Origin: Streptomyces sp. ISL-11
GTDB lineage: Bacteria > Actinomycetota > Actinomycetes > Streptomycetales > Streptomycetaceae
NCBI RefSeq assembly: GCF_018614525.1
Contig: NZ_JAGGOL010000095.1
Span: 1-43,669 of the forward strand
Reading direction: 5' to 3'
Length of the DNA stretch: 43,669 bases
The notes beneath the pieces were generated by a model. The model was not told the origin of the DNA. It saw nothing but the letters and a program-made list of their open reading frames with translations, and did not search any database. This document shows positions 1-7,743 of this stretch, one piece after another. Position 1 is the first letter of the stretch. The number at the start of each line of letters is the position of its first letter. Position numbers and translations under genes: made by a program.

Positions 1-7
1 CGAACAC

Positions 8-559
8 TCACAGCAGCCCCCTCTCTCCCAGCAGCGCGTACAGGGCGTCCGCCGAGTCGTCGATGCTCAGTTCGTGCGCCGCGATCCGCGCGTCCGGGTC
101 CACGGGCATCTCGTACGGGTCGTCGACCCCCGTCAGCCCGGAAATCTCCCCCGCCGCCTGCTTGGCGTACAGGCCCTTCACGTCCCGCACCGAGCACACC
201 TCCACCGGCGTCGCCACATGCACCTCCACATAGCCGATGCCCTGCTTCCGGTGGCGCTCGCGCACCGCTTCCCGGGCGTCCGCGTAGGGGGCGATCACCG
301 GGACCAGGACCTTCACACCATGCGCTGCCAGCAGCTGGGCCACGAAGCCGATCCGCTGCACGTTGGTGGACCGGTCCTCGCGGGAGAAGCCCAGACCGGC
401 CGAGAGGAACTCGCGGATCTCGTCCCCGTCCAGCACCTCCACCCGGTGCCCCTCACCGCGCAACCGCTCCGCCAGCGCACGCGCGATCGTCGTCTTCCCG
501 GCGCTCGGCAGGCCCGTCAGCCAGACGGTCGCCCCGCTCGCGCCGTCCGGCGTGCTCAT
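8..559 (-). CDS. cysC: Adenylylsulfate (APS) kinase
   Basis: Predicted 183-aa cytoplasmic kinase that phosphorylates adenosine 5'-phosphosulfate to PAPS, the sulfate donor for sulfotransferases. The Walker A loop GLPSAGKTT lies near residues 15-23. The APS-kinase motifs LDGDEIRE (about 41-48), FSREDRSTNVQRIGF and VKGLYAKQAAGEI follow in family order, and the length is typical for a stand-alone CysC. The start at 559 is 14 bp downstream of the sulfotransferase stop on the same strand, so the two are almost certainly co-transcribed. Sitting beside a sulfotransferase and opposite an AmCP operon, its likely job is dedicated PAPS supply for the pathway rather than sulfate assimilation. The gene is complete: its stop is at 8-10 and only seven bases remain to its right in its own direction. 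Confidence 0.93.
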   Translation of the reverse strand: MSTPDGASGATVWLTGLPSAGKTTIARALAERLRGEGHRVEVLDGDEIREFLSAGLGFSREDRSTNVQRIGFVAQLLAAHGVKVLVPVIAPYADAREAVRERHRKQGIGYVEVHVATPVEVCSVRDVKGLYAKQAAGEISGLTGVDDPYEMPVDPDARIAAHELSIDDSADALYALLGERGLL

Positions 560-573
560 CGCCGCTCCCGTGT

Positions 574-1308
574 TCACACGGCCAGCCGGTGGGCGCGGAG
601 CTTCTCGTAGAACGGCAGGTGGTGCTCCAGGTAGCCGCCGAGGACGGGGTGCGTCGTGACGTCGACGTCGTGCGTGCGCCGCTCCGCGGTGAACCCGCTG
701 CTCGTGCTCACGTCGGAGTGCCAGCGCTCGCTGGGCTGCCATTCCTTGCGGGACTCGGGCTGCCAGTTGAGGGCCTTCTCCAGGTAGGGGATGGAGACGG
801 CGCGCGAGTACGCCTCCACGACGGCTTCCGGCTTCTCGATGAGGTCGTTTCCGTCGATGACCACCGGCACGCGGCCCGTCGCCTCCCAGGCCGCCTGGAA
901 GAGCTCGTACTGGGCCTCGAAGCCGATCTGGTGACGCCGCACGTCCGGGTTGATGGCGTGGTACGAGGCGATGGTCTCGACGGGGTGCCGGATGATGAAG
1001 GTGTGCACGGCGTCCTCGGTGAGGAAGCGCCGGTCGTCGAGGACGCCGGCGTAGCGCTCGTCGGTGGTGTCCTTGAAGAACAGCGGTGACCGTGCGGCCA
1101 TCCCCCGCATGGCGGCGAGGAGTTCCTCCTCGGTGCGGCGCTGCGCGCCGTCGACCTCCACCTGTCCGAATTCGGCGAGGTAGGAGAACGGCTCGTGCAG
1201 CACCTGGAAGTCGCCGCGCTCGCACATCATGCGGAAGAACGCGGTGGACCGGCTGCGCGGTGCGCTCCACAGCGCCAGGATCTTCGGTCGGGCTCCGAGG
1301 TCGCTCAC
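574..1308 (-). CDS. PAPS-dependent sulfotransferase
   Basis: Predicted 244-aa sulfotransferase. The N-terminal 5'-phosphosulfate-binding loop is seen as LWSAPRSRSTAFFRMM near residues 13-28, followed by LHEPF. A second family motif, FIIRHPVETIASYHAI (about 110-125), matches the 3'-phosphate-binding region. The GTG start at 1308 is chosen because AGGGAAA lies just upstream and the P-loop follows directly; the longer frame upstream is a shadow. It precedes the APS kinase in a two-gene unit divergent from the AmCP operon. Inference: it sulfates a hydroxyl of the AmCP-derived diamino-dihydroxy acid, making a leaving group for aziridine closure, as reported for azinomycin-type azabicycles. The substrate cannot be read from sequence, and sulfation of another scaffold is possible. 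Confidence 0.85.
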   Translation of the reverse strand: MSDLGARPKILALWSAPRSRSTAFFRMMCERGDFQVLHEPFSYLAEFGQVEVDGAQRRTEEELLAAMRGMAARSPLFFKDTTDERYAGVLDDRRFLTEDAVHTFIIRHPVETIASYHAINPDVRRHQIGFEAQYELFQAAWEATGRVPVVIDGNDLIEKPEAVVEAYSRAVSIPYLEKALNWQPESRKEWQPSERWHSDVSTSSGFTAERRTHDVDVTTHPVLGGYLEHHLPFYEKLRAHRLAV

Positions 1309-1663
1309 AAGAATTTCCCTCCACGGATTCCACGGATTCCACGGGCTCCGCAGATCTAGCGGGCCGGCTCGCGGCCGGTGGGCCGCTGCGGGGGCCAGCA
1401 ACGCACGGCCCGCCGAGCGGTGTAAAGGCCGGAGCGGCCCGGCGCGGCAAAGAGCGACGGGGTGTCGACGTGGCGTCGATCCGGTGGGGACGCGTGTCGA
1501 CACACGTTGTGCTCGGCGCGGTGGGGGGTCAACGGAGTTCGGGAGCGCATTCATCACCGCGATGGACGCAGCCCTCGTGGTCGGGCGGATCTACTGTCCA
1601 GCGATCCAGTGGAGGCCGGAGCCCGGACGACAGGTCCGGGCGGTCTCGGAAGGGAACAGCCAA
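1309..1663. promoter_or_regulatory. Divergent promoter region with repeats
   Basis: This 355-bp non-coding stretch separates the sulfotransferase (minus) and AmCP (plus) operons, so it should carry promoters for both. Near the minus-strand gene there is a tandem repeat of GGATTCCAC (about 1325-1343). Two copies of GTGTCGAC lie at 1462-1469 and 1494-1501, 32 bp apart; the second is part of the palindrome GTGTCGACAC (1494-1503). A TACTGT hexamer at 1592-1597 is a possible -10 for the AmCP operon, about 70 bp before its ATG. These are candidate operators by eye only. Confidence 0.5.
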
Positions 1664-1828
1664 ATGGTCATCTGCCCCGAGTGCGAGAGCTCCGTGGCTC
1701 TCGCCGAACCCCCCAAGGTCAACGAGATCATCGAGTGCGGGGACTGCTCCAGCGAGCTGGAGGTCCTCACGGTCGATCCCCTCCAGGTCGCTCTGGCCCC
1801 CGACGTCGAAGAGGACTGGGGCGAGTGA
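1664..1828 (+). CDS. lysW: Amino-group carrier protein (LysW family)
   Basis: A 54-aa acidic carrier protein. An N-terminal zinc-ribbon half is visible as ICPEC (residues 3-7) and ECGDCSS (about 24-30). It ends in EDWGE, the conserved LysW tail whose terminal glutamate gamma-carboxyl is joined to the amino group of the substrate. In lysine and arginine pathways, and in azinomycin/vazabitide-type secondary metabolism, this protein protects and carries the growing amino acid. The ATG at 1664 has GGAAGGGAA upstream. Its stop overlaps the GTG of the LysX-like ligase (GTGA), showing translational coupling. Being first in an operon with ligase, kinase, reductase, hydrolase and transketolase, it is assigned to secondary metabolism with high confidence. 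Confidence 0.95.
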   Translation: MVICPECESSVALAEPPKVNEIIECGDCSSELEVLTVDPLQVALAPDVEEDWGE

Positions 1829-2712
1829 CCGCCGCCACGCGCCCGGCGCCCGCGGCGCCGTTCGCCGTCGTCGCCTCGCGGCTGCGCGCCGATGAGAAGC
1901 GCGTTCTGGAGGCCCTCGAACGCCGCGGGCTGCCGTATGAGTTCGTCGACAGCCGGGCGTTGTGGCGGGTGCTCCAGCAGTCGGGCACGCCCTGGCCGTT
2001 CGTGCTGAACCGCGAGATCGGCCAGGCGCGTGCCCTGTACGCGGCGCGGGCGCTGGAGGCGGCCGGTGCGACGGTGGTCAACTCGGCGCGGGCGATCGAC
2101 GTGTGCGGTGACAAGTACCGCACGTCGGTGGCCCTGCGCGACGCCGGGCTGCCGACGCCCCGTACGGCGCTCGCGCTCACTCCCGAGGCCGCGCTGGACG
2201 CGCTGGACGCCATCGGCTATCCGGCGGTGGTGAAGCCGCTGACCGGCTCGTGGGGCCGGCTGGTGTCGAAGCTGCCGGACCGGGAGACGGCGGAGACGGT
2301 GATGGAGTACATCGCCGCGCTGCCGTCGCCGGTGTCGCACATCGTCTACGTCCAGGAGCTCATTCCCAAGCCGGACCGGGACATCCGGGTCGTCGTGGTG
2401 GGTGACGAAGCGCTGGGCGCCACCTATCGCAGCAGCGCCGACTGGCGCACCAACGTGGCCCGGGGGGCGGAGACGCGGAACTGTCCGCTCACGCCCGAGC
2501 TGGCCAAGCTGGCGGTCGCGGCCGCCCAGTGTGTGCACGCCGAGATCGCCGGGGTGGACCTGGTGGAGGACACCGATGGCGGCGTCCTCGTGCTGGAGGT
2601 CAACCACGGTGTGGAGTTCTCGGGTTTCCAGCGCGCCGTCGGTCCGGACGTTCCGGTGGCCGACCGCATCGTCGATCATCTTATTGCGAGGTCGCAGTCA
2701 TGCTTCGAGTAG
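1825..2712 (+). CDS. lysX: LysX-like ATP-grasp AmCP ligase
   Basis: A 295-aa RimK/LysX-type ATP-grasp enzyme expected to ligate the alpha-amino group of glutamate to the C-terminal glutamate of the AmCP. Visible ATP-grasp elements are GDKYRTSVALRDAGLPTPRTA (central domain), AVVKPLTGSWGR (about residues 132-143), the YVQELIPKPDRDIRVVVVG segment and the metal-binding VLEVNHGVEFSGF near the C-terminus. N-E-F in the last motif is typical of LysX/ArgX. The GTG start at 1825 overlaps the AmCP stop by four bases. The stop at 2712 lies 13 bp inside the next gene. Glutamate as substrate is inferred from the complete LysW-Z context. Confidence 0.92.
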   Translation: MTAATRPAPAAPFAVVASRLRADEKRVLEALERRGLPYEFVDSRALWRVLQQSGTPWPFVLNREIGQARALYAARALEAAGATVVNSARAIDVCGDKYRTSVALRDAGLPTPRTALALTPEAALDALDAIGYPAVVKPLTGSWGRLVSKLPDRETAETVMEYIAALPSPVSHIVYVQELIPKPDRDIRVVVVGDEALGATYRSSADWRTNVARGAETRNCPLTPELAKLAVAAAQCVHAEIAGVDLVEDTDGGVLVLEVNHGVEFSGFQRAVGPDVPVADRIVDHLIARSQSCFE

Positions 2713-3737
2713 CGGTCGCGGGGGCTTCGGGGTACATCGGCGGTGAACTGCTGCGGCTGCTCATCGGGCACCCGCGGGTCGAGGTCGCCCTGGCCACGTC
2801 GAACACCTTCGCCGGGCGCCGGGTGGACGGTCCGCATCCGAACCTGCGGGGCCGTACGGACCTGTCGTTCGCGGGCCACGACGCGCTGGAGGAGCGCGCG
2901 GGCTCGTACGACGTGCTGTTCCTGGCGATGCCGCACAAGCAGACCATGGGGCGGATGGCCCGGTACCTGGAGCTGGCCGGCACGGTCATCGACCTGTCCG
3001 GCGACTTCCGGCTGCGGGACGCCGAGGTCTTCGCCGACTACTACGAGACCGGGCACACCGCCCCCGCCCTCCTCGGTTCCTTCACCACCGGGCTGCCGGA
3101 GTGGCACCGCGACGAGCTGCGTTCCAGCGACCGGATATCGGTGCCCGGGTGCATGGCGGCGGCGGGGATCCTGACGGTGCGTCCGCTGGCCGAGGCCGGG
3201 CTGATCGACGGTTCGGTGGACATCGACGCGCGCACAGGGTCCAGCGGTTCGGGGGTCTCGGCGGGGTCGTCGAACCTGCACGCCGAGCGCAGCGGCGCGA
3301 TGCGGCTGTTCGCGCCGACCCGGCACCGGCACGAGGCGGAGATCGCCCAGGCGACGGGGCTGCCGGTGCGGATGACGGCGACCGGCGTGGAAGCGGTGCG
3401 CGGTGTGCAGGTGCTGTGCCGGGTGCGGCTGGCGGAGGGGACGCGGGAGGCGGACGTGCGGTCGGCCTATCGCAAGGCGTACGCGGACGAGCCGTTCGTC
3501 CGCGTCGTGGCGCACAAGCGGGGGGCGTACCGGCTGCCCGAGCCGAAGATCCTCGCCGGTTCGAACTTCTGTGACGTGGGGTTCGCGGTGGACGGGGACG
3601 GAACGCGCGCCTCGCTCGTCGGGGCGCTCGACAACCTGGTCAAGGGCGGGTCGGGCAATGCCGTGCAGTGCCTGAACGTGCGCTTCGGCTGGCCGGAGGA
3701 GACCGGCCTGGAATTCACCGGTCTGCACCCGAACTGA
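2700..3737 (+). CDS. lysY: LysY/ArgC-like AmCP-gamma-glutamyl-phosphate reductase
   Basis: A 345-aa NADPH-dependent reductase of the ArgC/LysY family, expected to reduce the AmCP-bound acyl phosphate to the semialdehyde. The Rossmann motif VAVAGASGYIGGELLRLL lies at residues 4-21. The catalytic cysteine is in SVPGCMAAAGIL (about 146-157); M-A in place of the ArgC Y-P-T fits the LysY branch. A histidine-rich substrate segment (FAPTRHRHEAEI) and the C-terminal DNLVKGGSGNAVQ motif are present. The ATG at 2700 overlaps the ligase gene by 13 bp. The aldehyde product is the natural acceptor for the transketolase encoded downstream. Confidence 0.93.
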   Translation: MLRVAVAGASGYIGGELLRLLIGHPRVEVALATSNTFAGRRVDGPHPNLRGRTDLSFAGHDALEERAGSYDVLFLAMPHKQTMGRMARYLELAGTVIDLSGDFRLRDAEVFADYYETGHTAPALLGSFTTGLPEWHRDELRSSDRISVPGCMAAAGILTVRPLAEAGLIDGSVDIDARTGSSGSGVSAGSSNLHAERSGAMRLFAPTRHRHEAEIAQATGLPVRMTATGVEAVRGVQVLCRVRLAEGTREADVRSAYRKAYADEPFVRVVAHKRGAYRLPEPKILAGSNFCDVGFAVDGDGTRASLVGALDNLVKGGSGNAVQCLNVRFGWPEETGLEFTGLHPN

Positions 3738-3809
3738 CCACCCGCCGAACCATCCGGCTGACTGACCCCTCACTGACCAAGTCGAGGCCAAGCGAGGCAG
3801 GGGACGAGA

Positions 3810-4682
3810 ATGCAAGAGACCATCGTGGTCAAGTGCGGTGGCAATGCCGCCGTCGACCCGCTGGCGGTGTGCGAGGACATCGCCGGGCTGACGCGCGAGC
3901 GGCGTCCCGTCGTGCTGGTCCACGGCGGTTCGGCCGACATCGAGAGCCTGGCCGCCCGGATGGGTGTGGCGTCGCACCGCCTGACCGCTCCCGACGGGGT
4001 GTCGGCCCGCTACACCGACGAGGCGACCCTCCAGGTCGTGCACCTGGCGCTGGCGGGGCTGGCCAAGCCCCGGCTGCTGACCGCGCTGGCCTCGGCCGGA
4101 GTGTCCGCCGTGGGCCTGACGGGCCTGGACGGCGGGTTGCTGCGGGCGCGGCGCAAGACCGCGCACCGGGCGGTCGTGGACGGGCGGCGGATCGTGATCC
4201 GCGACGACCACAGCGGCCGGATCACCGAGGTGAACGCCGCGTTGCTGCGGACCCTGCTGGCCGCGGGTCATGTGCCGGTGGTCTCGCCGCCGGCGACGGC
4301 CGAGGACGGCCGTCCGGTGAACACCGACGCCGACCGGGCCGCGGCCGCGGTCGCGGCGGGCCTGGGCGCGGCCACGCTGGTCCTGCTCACCGGGGCGCCC
4401 GGGGTGCTCGCGGACCCGGCGGACGAGGACTCGGTGCTGCCGGTGTGCGCGGTGGCGCCCTCGGGGACGCCGCCGTTCACGGGCGGCGGGATGGGTCTCA
4501 AGCTCGTCGCGGCCCGGGAGGCGTTGCAGGGCGGTGTGGGCCGGGTGCTGATCGCCGACGGGCGGCGCCGCGATCCGGTGCGGGCCGCGCTCGACGGGCG
4601 GGCCACCGAGGTGGTGCTGGACGACACGCCGGCCGGATCCGCGCCGGACGCCGCGGGCAGCGCGATCGGAGCCGGGCGATGA
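3810..4682 (+). CDS. lysZ: LysZ/ArgB-like AmCP-glutamate kinase
   Basis: A 290-aa amino acid kinase family member expected to phosphorylate the side-chain carboxyl of AmCP-bound glutamate. It opens with IVVKCGGNAA (residues 5-14), then VLVHGGSADIESLAARMG, DGVSARYTDEATLQVV and VNTDADRAAAAVAAGLGA, the usual substrate and nucleotide motifs; FTGGGMGLKL closes the nucleotide site. The C-terminus (TPAGSAPDAAGSAIGAGR) looks like an unstructured extension. The ATG has AGGGGACG upstream. A 72-bp gap separates it from lysY, and its stop overlaps the LysK start by four bases (ATGA). The reaction order is kinase, then LysY. Confidence 0.92.
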   Translation: MQETIVVKCGGNAAVDPLAVCEDIAGLTRERRPVVLVHGGSADIESLAARMGVASHRLTAPDGVSARYTDEATLQVVHLALAGLAKPRLLTALASAGVSAVGLTGLDGGLLRARRKTAHRAVVDGRRIVIRDDHSGRITEVNAALLRTLLAAGHVPVVSPPATAEDGRPVNTDADRAAAAVAAGLGAATLVLLTGAPGVLADPADEDSVLPVCAVAPSGTPPFTGGGMGLKLVAAREALQGGVGRVLIADGRRRDPVRAALDGRATEVVLDDTPAGSAPDAAGSAIGAGR

Positions 4683-5833
4683 CGACGGAGACTTCCTACG
4701 AGAACGCCGGGTGCTCCGGCGCGCGTTCGGAGCCGTACGCGATCGGGCTGCTGCGCAGCATGCTCCAGATCTCCTCGCCGTCCTACGGTGAGGGCAGGCT
4801 CGCCGCTCATCTGGTGGGCGTGATGCGGGAGATGGGCTTCTCGGCGTACGTGGACGAGGCGGGCAACGCGGTCGGGGAGATCTCGCGCGGGGCCGGGCCG
4901 ACGGTGATGCTGCTGGGCCACATGGACACGGTGCCCGGTGACATTCCGGTGCGCATCGACTGCGGCCGGCTCTACGGCCGGGGCGCGGTGGACGCCAAGG
5001 GCCCGCTGGCGGCGATGATCTGCGCGGCGGCCGACGCGGTGGACTTCCGCGGCCGGATCGTGGTGGTCGGCGCGGTGGAGGAGGAGACCCCGCTGTCGCG
5101 GGGCGCGGTGCACATCCGCCGTACCCACCAGGCGCCTGACGCGCTGATCATCGGTGAGCCCAGCGGCTGGCAGACGGCCGTCATCGGCTACAAGGGCAAG
5201 CTCGACCTGCGCTACCGGGTGGAGTGCGCGCCGACGCATCCCAGCAACCCGGTCCCGAAGGCGTCGGAGCTGGCCTGCGCGGCCTGGCCGGTGCTGCTGG
5301 AGCTGCTGGGCCCGCAGGCCGGGCACGGCGGGTTCGACGTGCCGGGGGCGACGCTGGTGTCGATCCGCGGTGATCTGACCGAGGCGGAGGCGGAGTTCGA
5401 CATCCGTACGCCGCCGGGTTACGACGCGCAGGGGCTGGTGGAGCGGCTGGCCGAGCTGCTCCCGGGCCGGCTGGAGGTGGTCAACTCGGTGGCGGCGTGC
5501 CGGGTGAGCCGTACCGACCCGGTGGTGCGGGCGCTGTCCGGTGCCATCCGGGCGCAGCAGGCGCGGCCGGTGATGAAGGTGAAGACCGGTACCTCCGACA
5601 TGAACACGCTGGCGGAGGAGTGGGACGTCCCGATGGCCACGTACGGCCCCGGTGACAGCCGGCTCGACCACGCCGACGACGAGCACATCGCGCTCAGTGA
5701 CTTCCTGCGCGGCATCGACGTGCTGACCCACGCGCTCCAGGAGCTGGGCGAGCGCCTGGGCCCCCGGCATCAGCTGTCGCTGGTGCCGTCCCTTCCGGCC
5801 CGGCCGGCACCTCGTACGGACGGTGGATCGTGA
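4679..5833 (+). CDS. lysK: LysK-like M20 hydrolase (AmCP release)
   Basis: A 384-aa M20-family metallohydrolase predicted to cut the isopeptide bond between the AmCP and the finished amino acid. Metal-site motifs are LLGHMDTVPGD (about residues 79-89), YGRGAVDAKGPL (about 100-111), and VEEETPLSRGA with the catalytic/metal Glu-Glu. GEPSGW and a C-terminal LDHADDEHI complete the site. The C-terminal tail rich in Pro/Arg (SLPARPAPRTDG) appears dispensable. It overlaps lysZ by four bases and shares one base with the transketolase start. A second M20 gene at 33693-35039 is of a different subtype, so the two probably have separate roles. Confidence 0.9.
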   Translation: MTTETSYENAGCSGARSEPYAIGLLRSMLQISSPSYGEGRLAAHLVGVMREMGFSAYVDEAGNAVGEISRGAGPTVMLLGHMDTVPGDIPVRIDCGRLYGRGAVDAKGPLAAMICAAADAVDFRGRIVVVGAVEEETPLSRGAVHIRRTHQAPDALIIGEPSGWQTAVIGYKGKLDLRYRVECAPTHPSNPVPKASELACAAWPVLLELLGPQAGHGGFDVPGATLVSIRGDLTEAEAEFDIRTPPGYDAQGLVERLAELLPGRLEVVNSVAACRVSRTDPVVRALSGAIRAQQARPVMKVKTGTSDMNTLAEEWDVPMATYGPGDSRLDHADDEHIALSDFLRGIDVLTHALQELGERLGPRHQLSLVPSLPARPAPRTDGGS

Positions 5834-6681
5834 TGACAGTGACGGCGGACGGGCGGACGCTCCCGGAGCACGCCCAGCGGGTCCGGGAACTGATCGTGGA
5901 CATGTGCGCCAATCCCGAGGGCGGGCATCTGGGCGGGTCGATGTCGCTGGTGGAGATACTGGTGACGCTCTACCACTCGGTGCTGCGCCTCGATCCGGCG
6001 GAGCCGGAGGCGCCGGAGCGGGACCTGCTGGTGCTCAGCAAGGGGCACGGGGCGATCGGGCTGTACGCGGCGCTGGCCGAGCGGGGGTTCTTCCCCGAGG
6101 AGCGGCTGTCGGCGTACGGCGCGCCGGACAGTGTGCTGACCGCGCACCCCAACCCGGCGGTGCCGGGTGTGGAGATGCCGACGGGGTCGCTGGGGCACGG
6201 GTTGCCGCTGGGGGTGGGCTTCGCGCTGGACTTCCGCCTCTCGGGCAGCGATCGCCGGTGCTTCGTGGTGCTGGGCGACGGCGAGCTCCAGGAGGGTTCG
6301 GTGTGGGAGGCGGCGATGGCGGCCGCCGCGCACCGGCTGGACCGGCTGGTGGCGGTGGTGGACCGCAACGGGCTGCAGATCACCGGGTCCACGGAGGACA
6401 CGGTGGGTCTGGAGCCGCTGGCCGACCGCTGGCGCGCCTTCGGGTGGACGGTGCTGGAGGTCGACGGCCACGACACGGAGGCGCTGCGGGCGGCCTTCGA
6501 GGGTGCCCCGCAGGTGCCGGGGCGGCCCACGGTCGTCCTCGCGAGCACGGTCAAGGGCAAGGGCCTGCCGTACGTCGAGGGCCAGGCCCGCAGTCATTAC
6601 GCCCGGCTGGCCGGCCGGCAGCACAAGCGTGCGCTCGCGGTGTTGCGGGCCCAGGGCAGGAGAACGGAGACGACGGCATGA
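5833..6681 (+). CDS. Transketolase, N-terminal (TPP-binding) subunit
   Basis: About 282 aa, matching the N-terminal half of transketolase. HLGGSMSLVEILVTLYH (about residues 34-50) and LSKGHGAIGLYAAL form the family start. The thiamine diphosphate motif runs from VVLGDGELQEGSVWEAA to VVDRNGLQ (about 146-183), with the GDG...N spacing intact. ATG 5833 is preferred because GGTGGA is five bases upstream; GTG 5830 is an alternative. It overlaps the C-terminal subunit gene by four bases. Known role of such split pairs in DADH biosynthesis: transfer of a two-carbon ketol unit from a sugar phosphate to the AmCP-bound semialdehyde. The pair's place next to lysY/lysK supports that role over central metabolism. 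Confidence 0.92.
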   Translation: MTVTADGRTLPEHAQRVRELIVDMCANPEGGHLGGSMSLVEILVTLYHSVLRLDPAEPEAPERDLLVLSKGHGAIGLYAALAERGFFPEERLSAYGAPDSVLTAHPNPAVPGVEMPTGSLGHGLPLGVGFALDFRLSGSDRRCFVVLGDGELQEGSVWEAAMAAAAHRLDRLVAVVDRNGLQITGSTEDTVGLEPLADRWRAFGWTVLEVDGHDTEALRAAFEGAPQVPGRPTVVLASTVKGKGLPYVEGQARSHYARLAGRQHKRALAVLRAQGRRTETTA

Positions 6682-7664
6682 CCGTGACGGTTGCCGAGCC
6701 GGGGACCCCGGCCGTACCGGCGGAGGTGTCCCCGCGCGCGAACCGGGACGTCTACCGCGACGTCCTGGCCGAGCTGATGCCGGCCGACGAACGGCTGGTG
6801 TGCCTGGACAGTGACACGGGCCTGTTCTCGGGCGTGGACTGGGGCACCGCGGCCGGCCGCTACATCAACCTCGGCATCGCCGAGCAGAACCTGATGGGCG
6901 TGGCCGCGGGACTGGCGAGGTCGGGGCGCGTCCCGTTCGTCAACACGATGGCCACCTTCGCCTCCAGCCGGGCGGTGGAGGCGGTGAAGCTGGACATCGC
7001 GCTCAACAATCTGCCGGTGCGGATCGCCGCCACGCACGGCGGGCTGTCGGCCGGGCACCTGGGGGCGACGCACCACTCGCTGGAGGACCTGGCGGTGATG
7101 CGGATGCTGCCCAACATGACCGTGCTGGTGCCGGCGGACGCGGCGTCCGCCGAGGAGCTGGTGCGGGCCTGCGCCGACATCCCCGGCCCGGTGTACCTGC
7201 GGCTCGGCCGCGGGGCCACCGAGGACCTCCCGCCCGCCCCGGAGCCGTTGCGGGTCGGGCGGGCGCAGCGGCTGCGCGAGGGCGGCGACGTCACGCTGGT
7301 CGCCACCGGCCCCTACCCGGTGCTCGCGGCCCTGGCGGCCGCCGAGGAGCTGGCCGGGGAGGGCGTCGAGGCGGCGGTGCTCAACATGCACACCGTCAAA
7401 CCGCTGGACGCCGGGGCCCTGACGGAGGCGGCGCGGACGACCCGTGCCGTGGTCACGGTCGAGGAGCACTGGGCGGCGGGCGGTCTGGGCTCGGCCGTCG
7501 CCGAGGTCGTCGCCGAGCTGGGCGCGGGCTGCCCGGTGCTGCGGGTGGCGGTGGGTGACACCTTCGCCGCCGGTACGGGCGGGCAGCGGCATCTGCTGGA
7601 GCGCAACGGCATCACCGCGGCCGCGGTGGCCGACCGGGCGCGCCGGGCGCTGGCCCGCGGCTGA
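6678..7664 (+). CDS. Transketolase, C-terminal subunit
   Basis: A 328-aa protein with the pyrimidine-binding and C-terminal domains of transketolase/DXS-like enzymes. The conserved catalytic segment INLGIAEQNLMGVAAGLA (about residues 64-81) contains the glutamate that activates TPP. FVNTMATFASSRAVEAVK, THGGLSAGHLGATHHSLEDLAVMR and MLPNMTVLVPADA follow. The C-terminal domain begins near residue 190 and contains VVTVEEHWAAGGLGSAVAEV. Its ATG overlaps the stop of the N-terminal subunit, so the two are made in equal amounts. Together they should extend the AmCP aldehyde by two carbons, giving the C7 skeleton that an aminotransferase (candidate at 29723-31126) would aminate. Confidence 0.92.
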   Translation: MTVTVAEPGTPAVPAEVSPRANRDVYRDVLAELMPADERLVCLDSDTGLFSGVDWGTAAGRYINLGIAEQNLMGVAAGLARSGRVPFVNTMATFASSRAVEAVKLDIALNNLPVRIAATHGGLSAGHLGATHHSLEDLAVMRMLPNMTVLVPADAASAEELVRACADIPGPVYLRLGRGATEDLPPAPEPLRVGRAQRLREGGDVTLVATGPYPVLAALAAAEELAGEGVEAAVLNMHTVKPLDAGALTEAARTTRAVVTVEEHWAAGGLGSAVAEVVAELGAGCPVLRVAVGDTFAAGTGGQRHLLERNGITAAAVADRARRALARG

Positions 7665-7743
7665 GACCGCCGGCGCCCGTCGGGCGGCCGGTGGCCGCCC
7701 GACAAGAAAGACCGAGTACGCGAGAGAAATGGGAGAGGAACCC

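Noticed and set aside
2676..4271. Long minus-strand open frame opposite lysY/lysZ
   Set aside because: Arg/Gln/His-rich translation typical of the antisense of GC-rich genes, no family features, and both plus-strand genes are clearly real.
4679..5833. Housekeeping arginine or lysine biosynthesis for the LysW-LysK genes
   Set aside because: Transketolase subunits, an NRPS, a type II thioesterase and an exporter continue the same operon, which fits secondary metabolism. Streptomyces is not known to use LysW for primary lysine.
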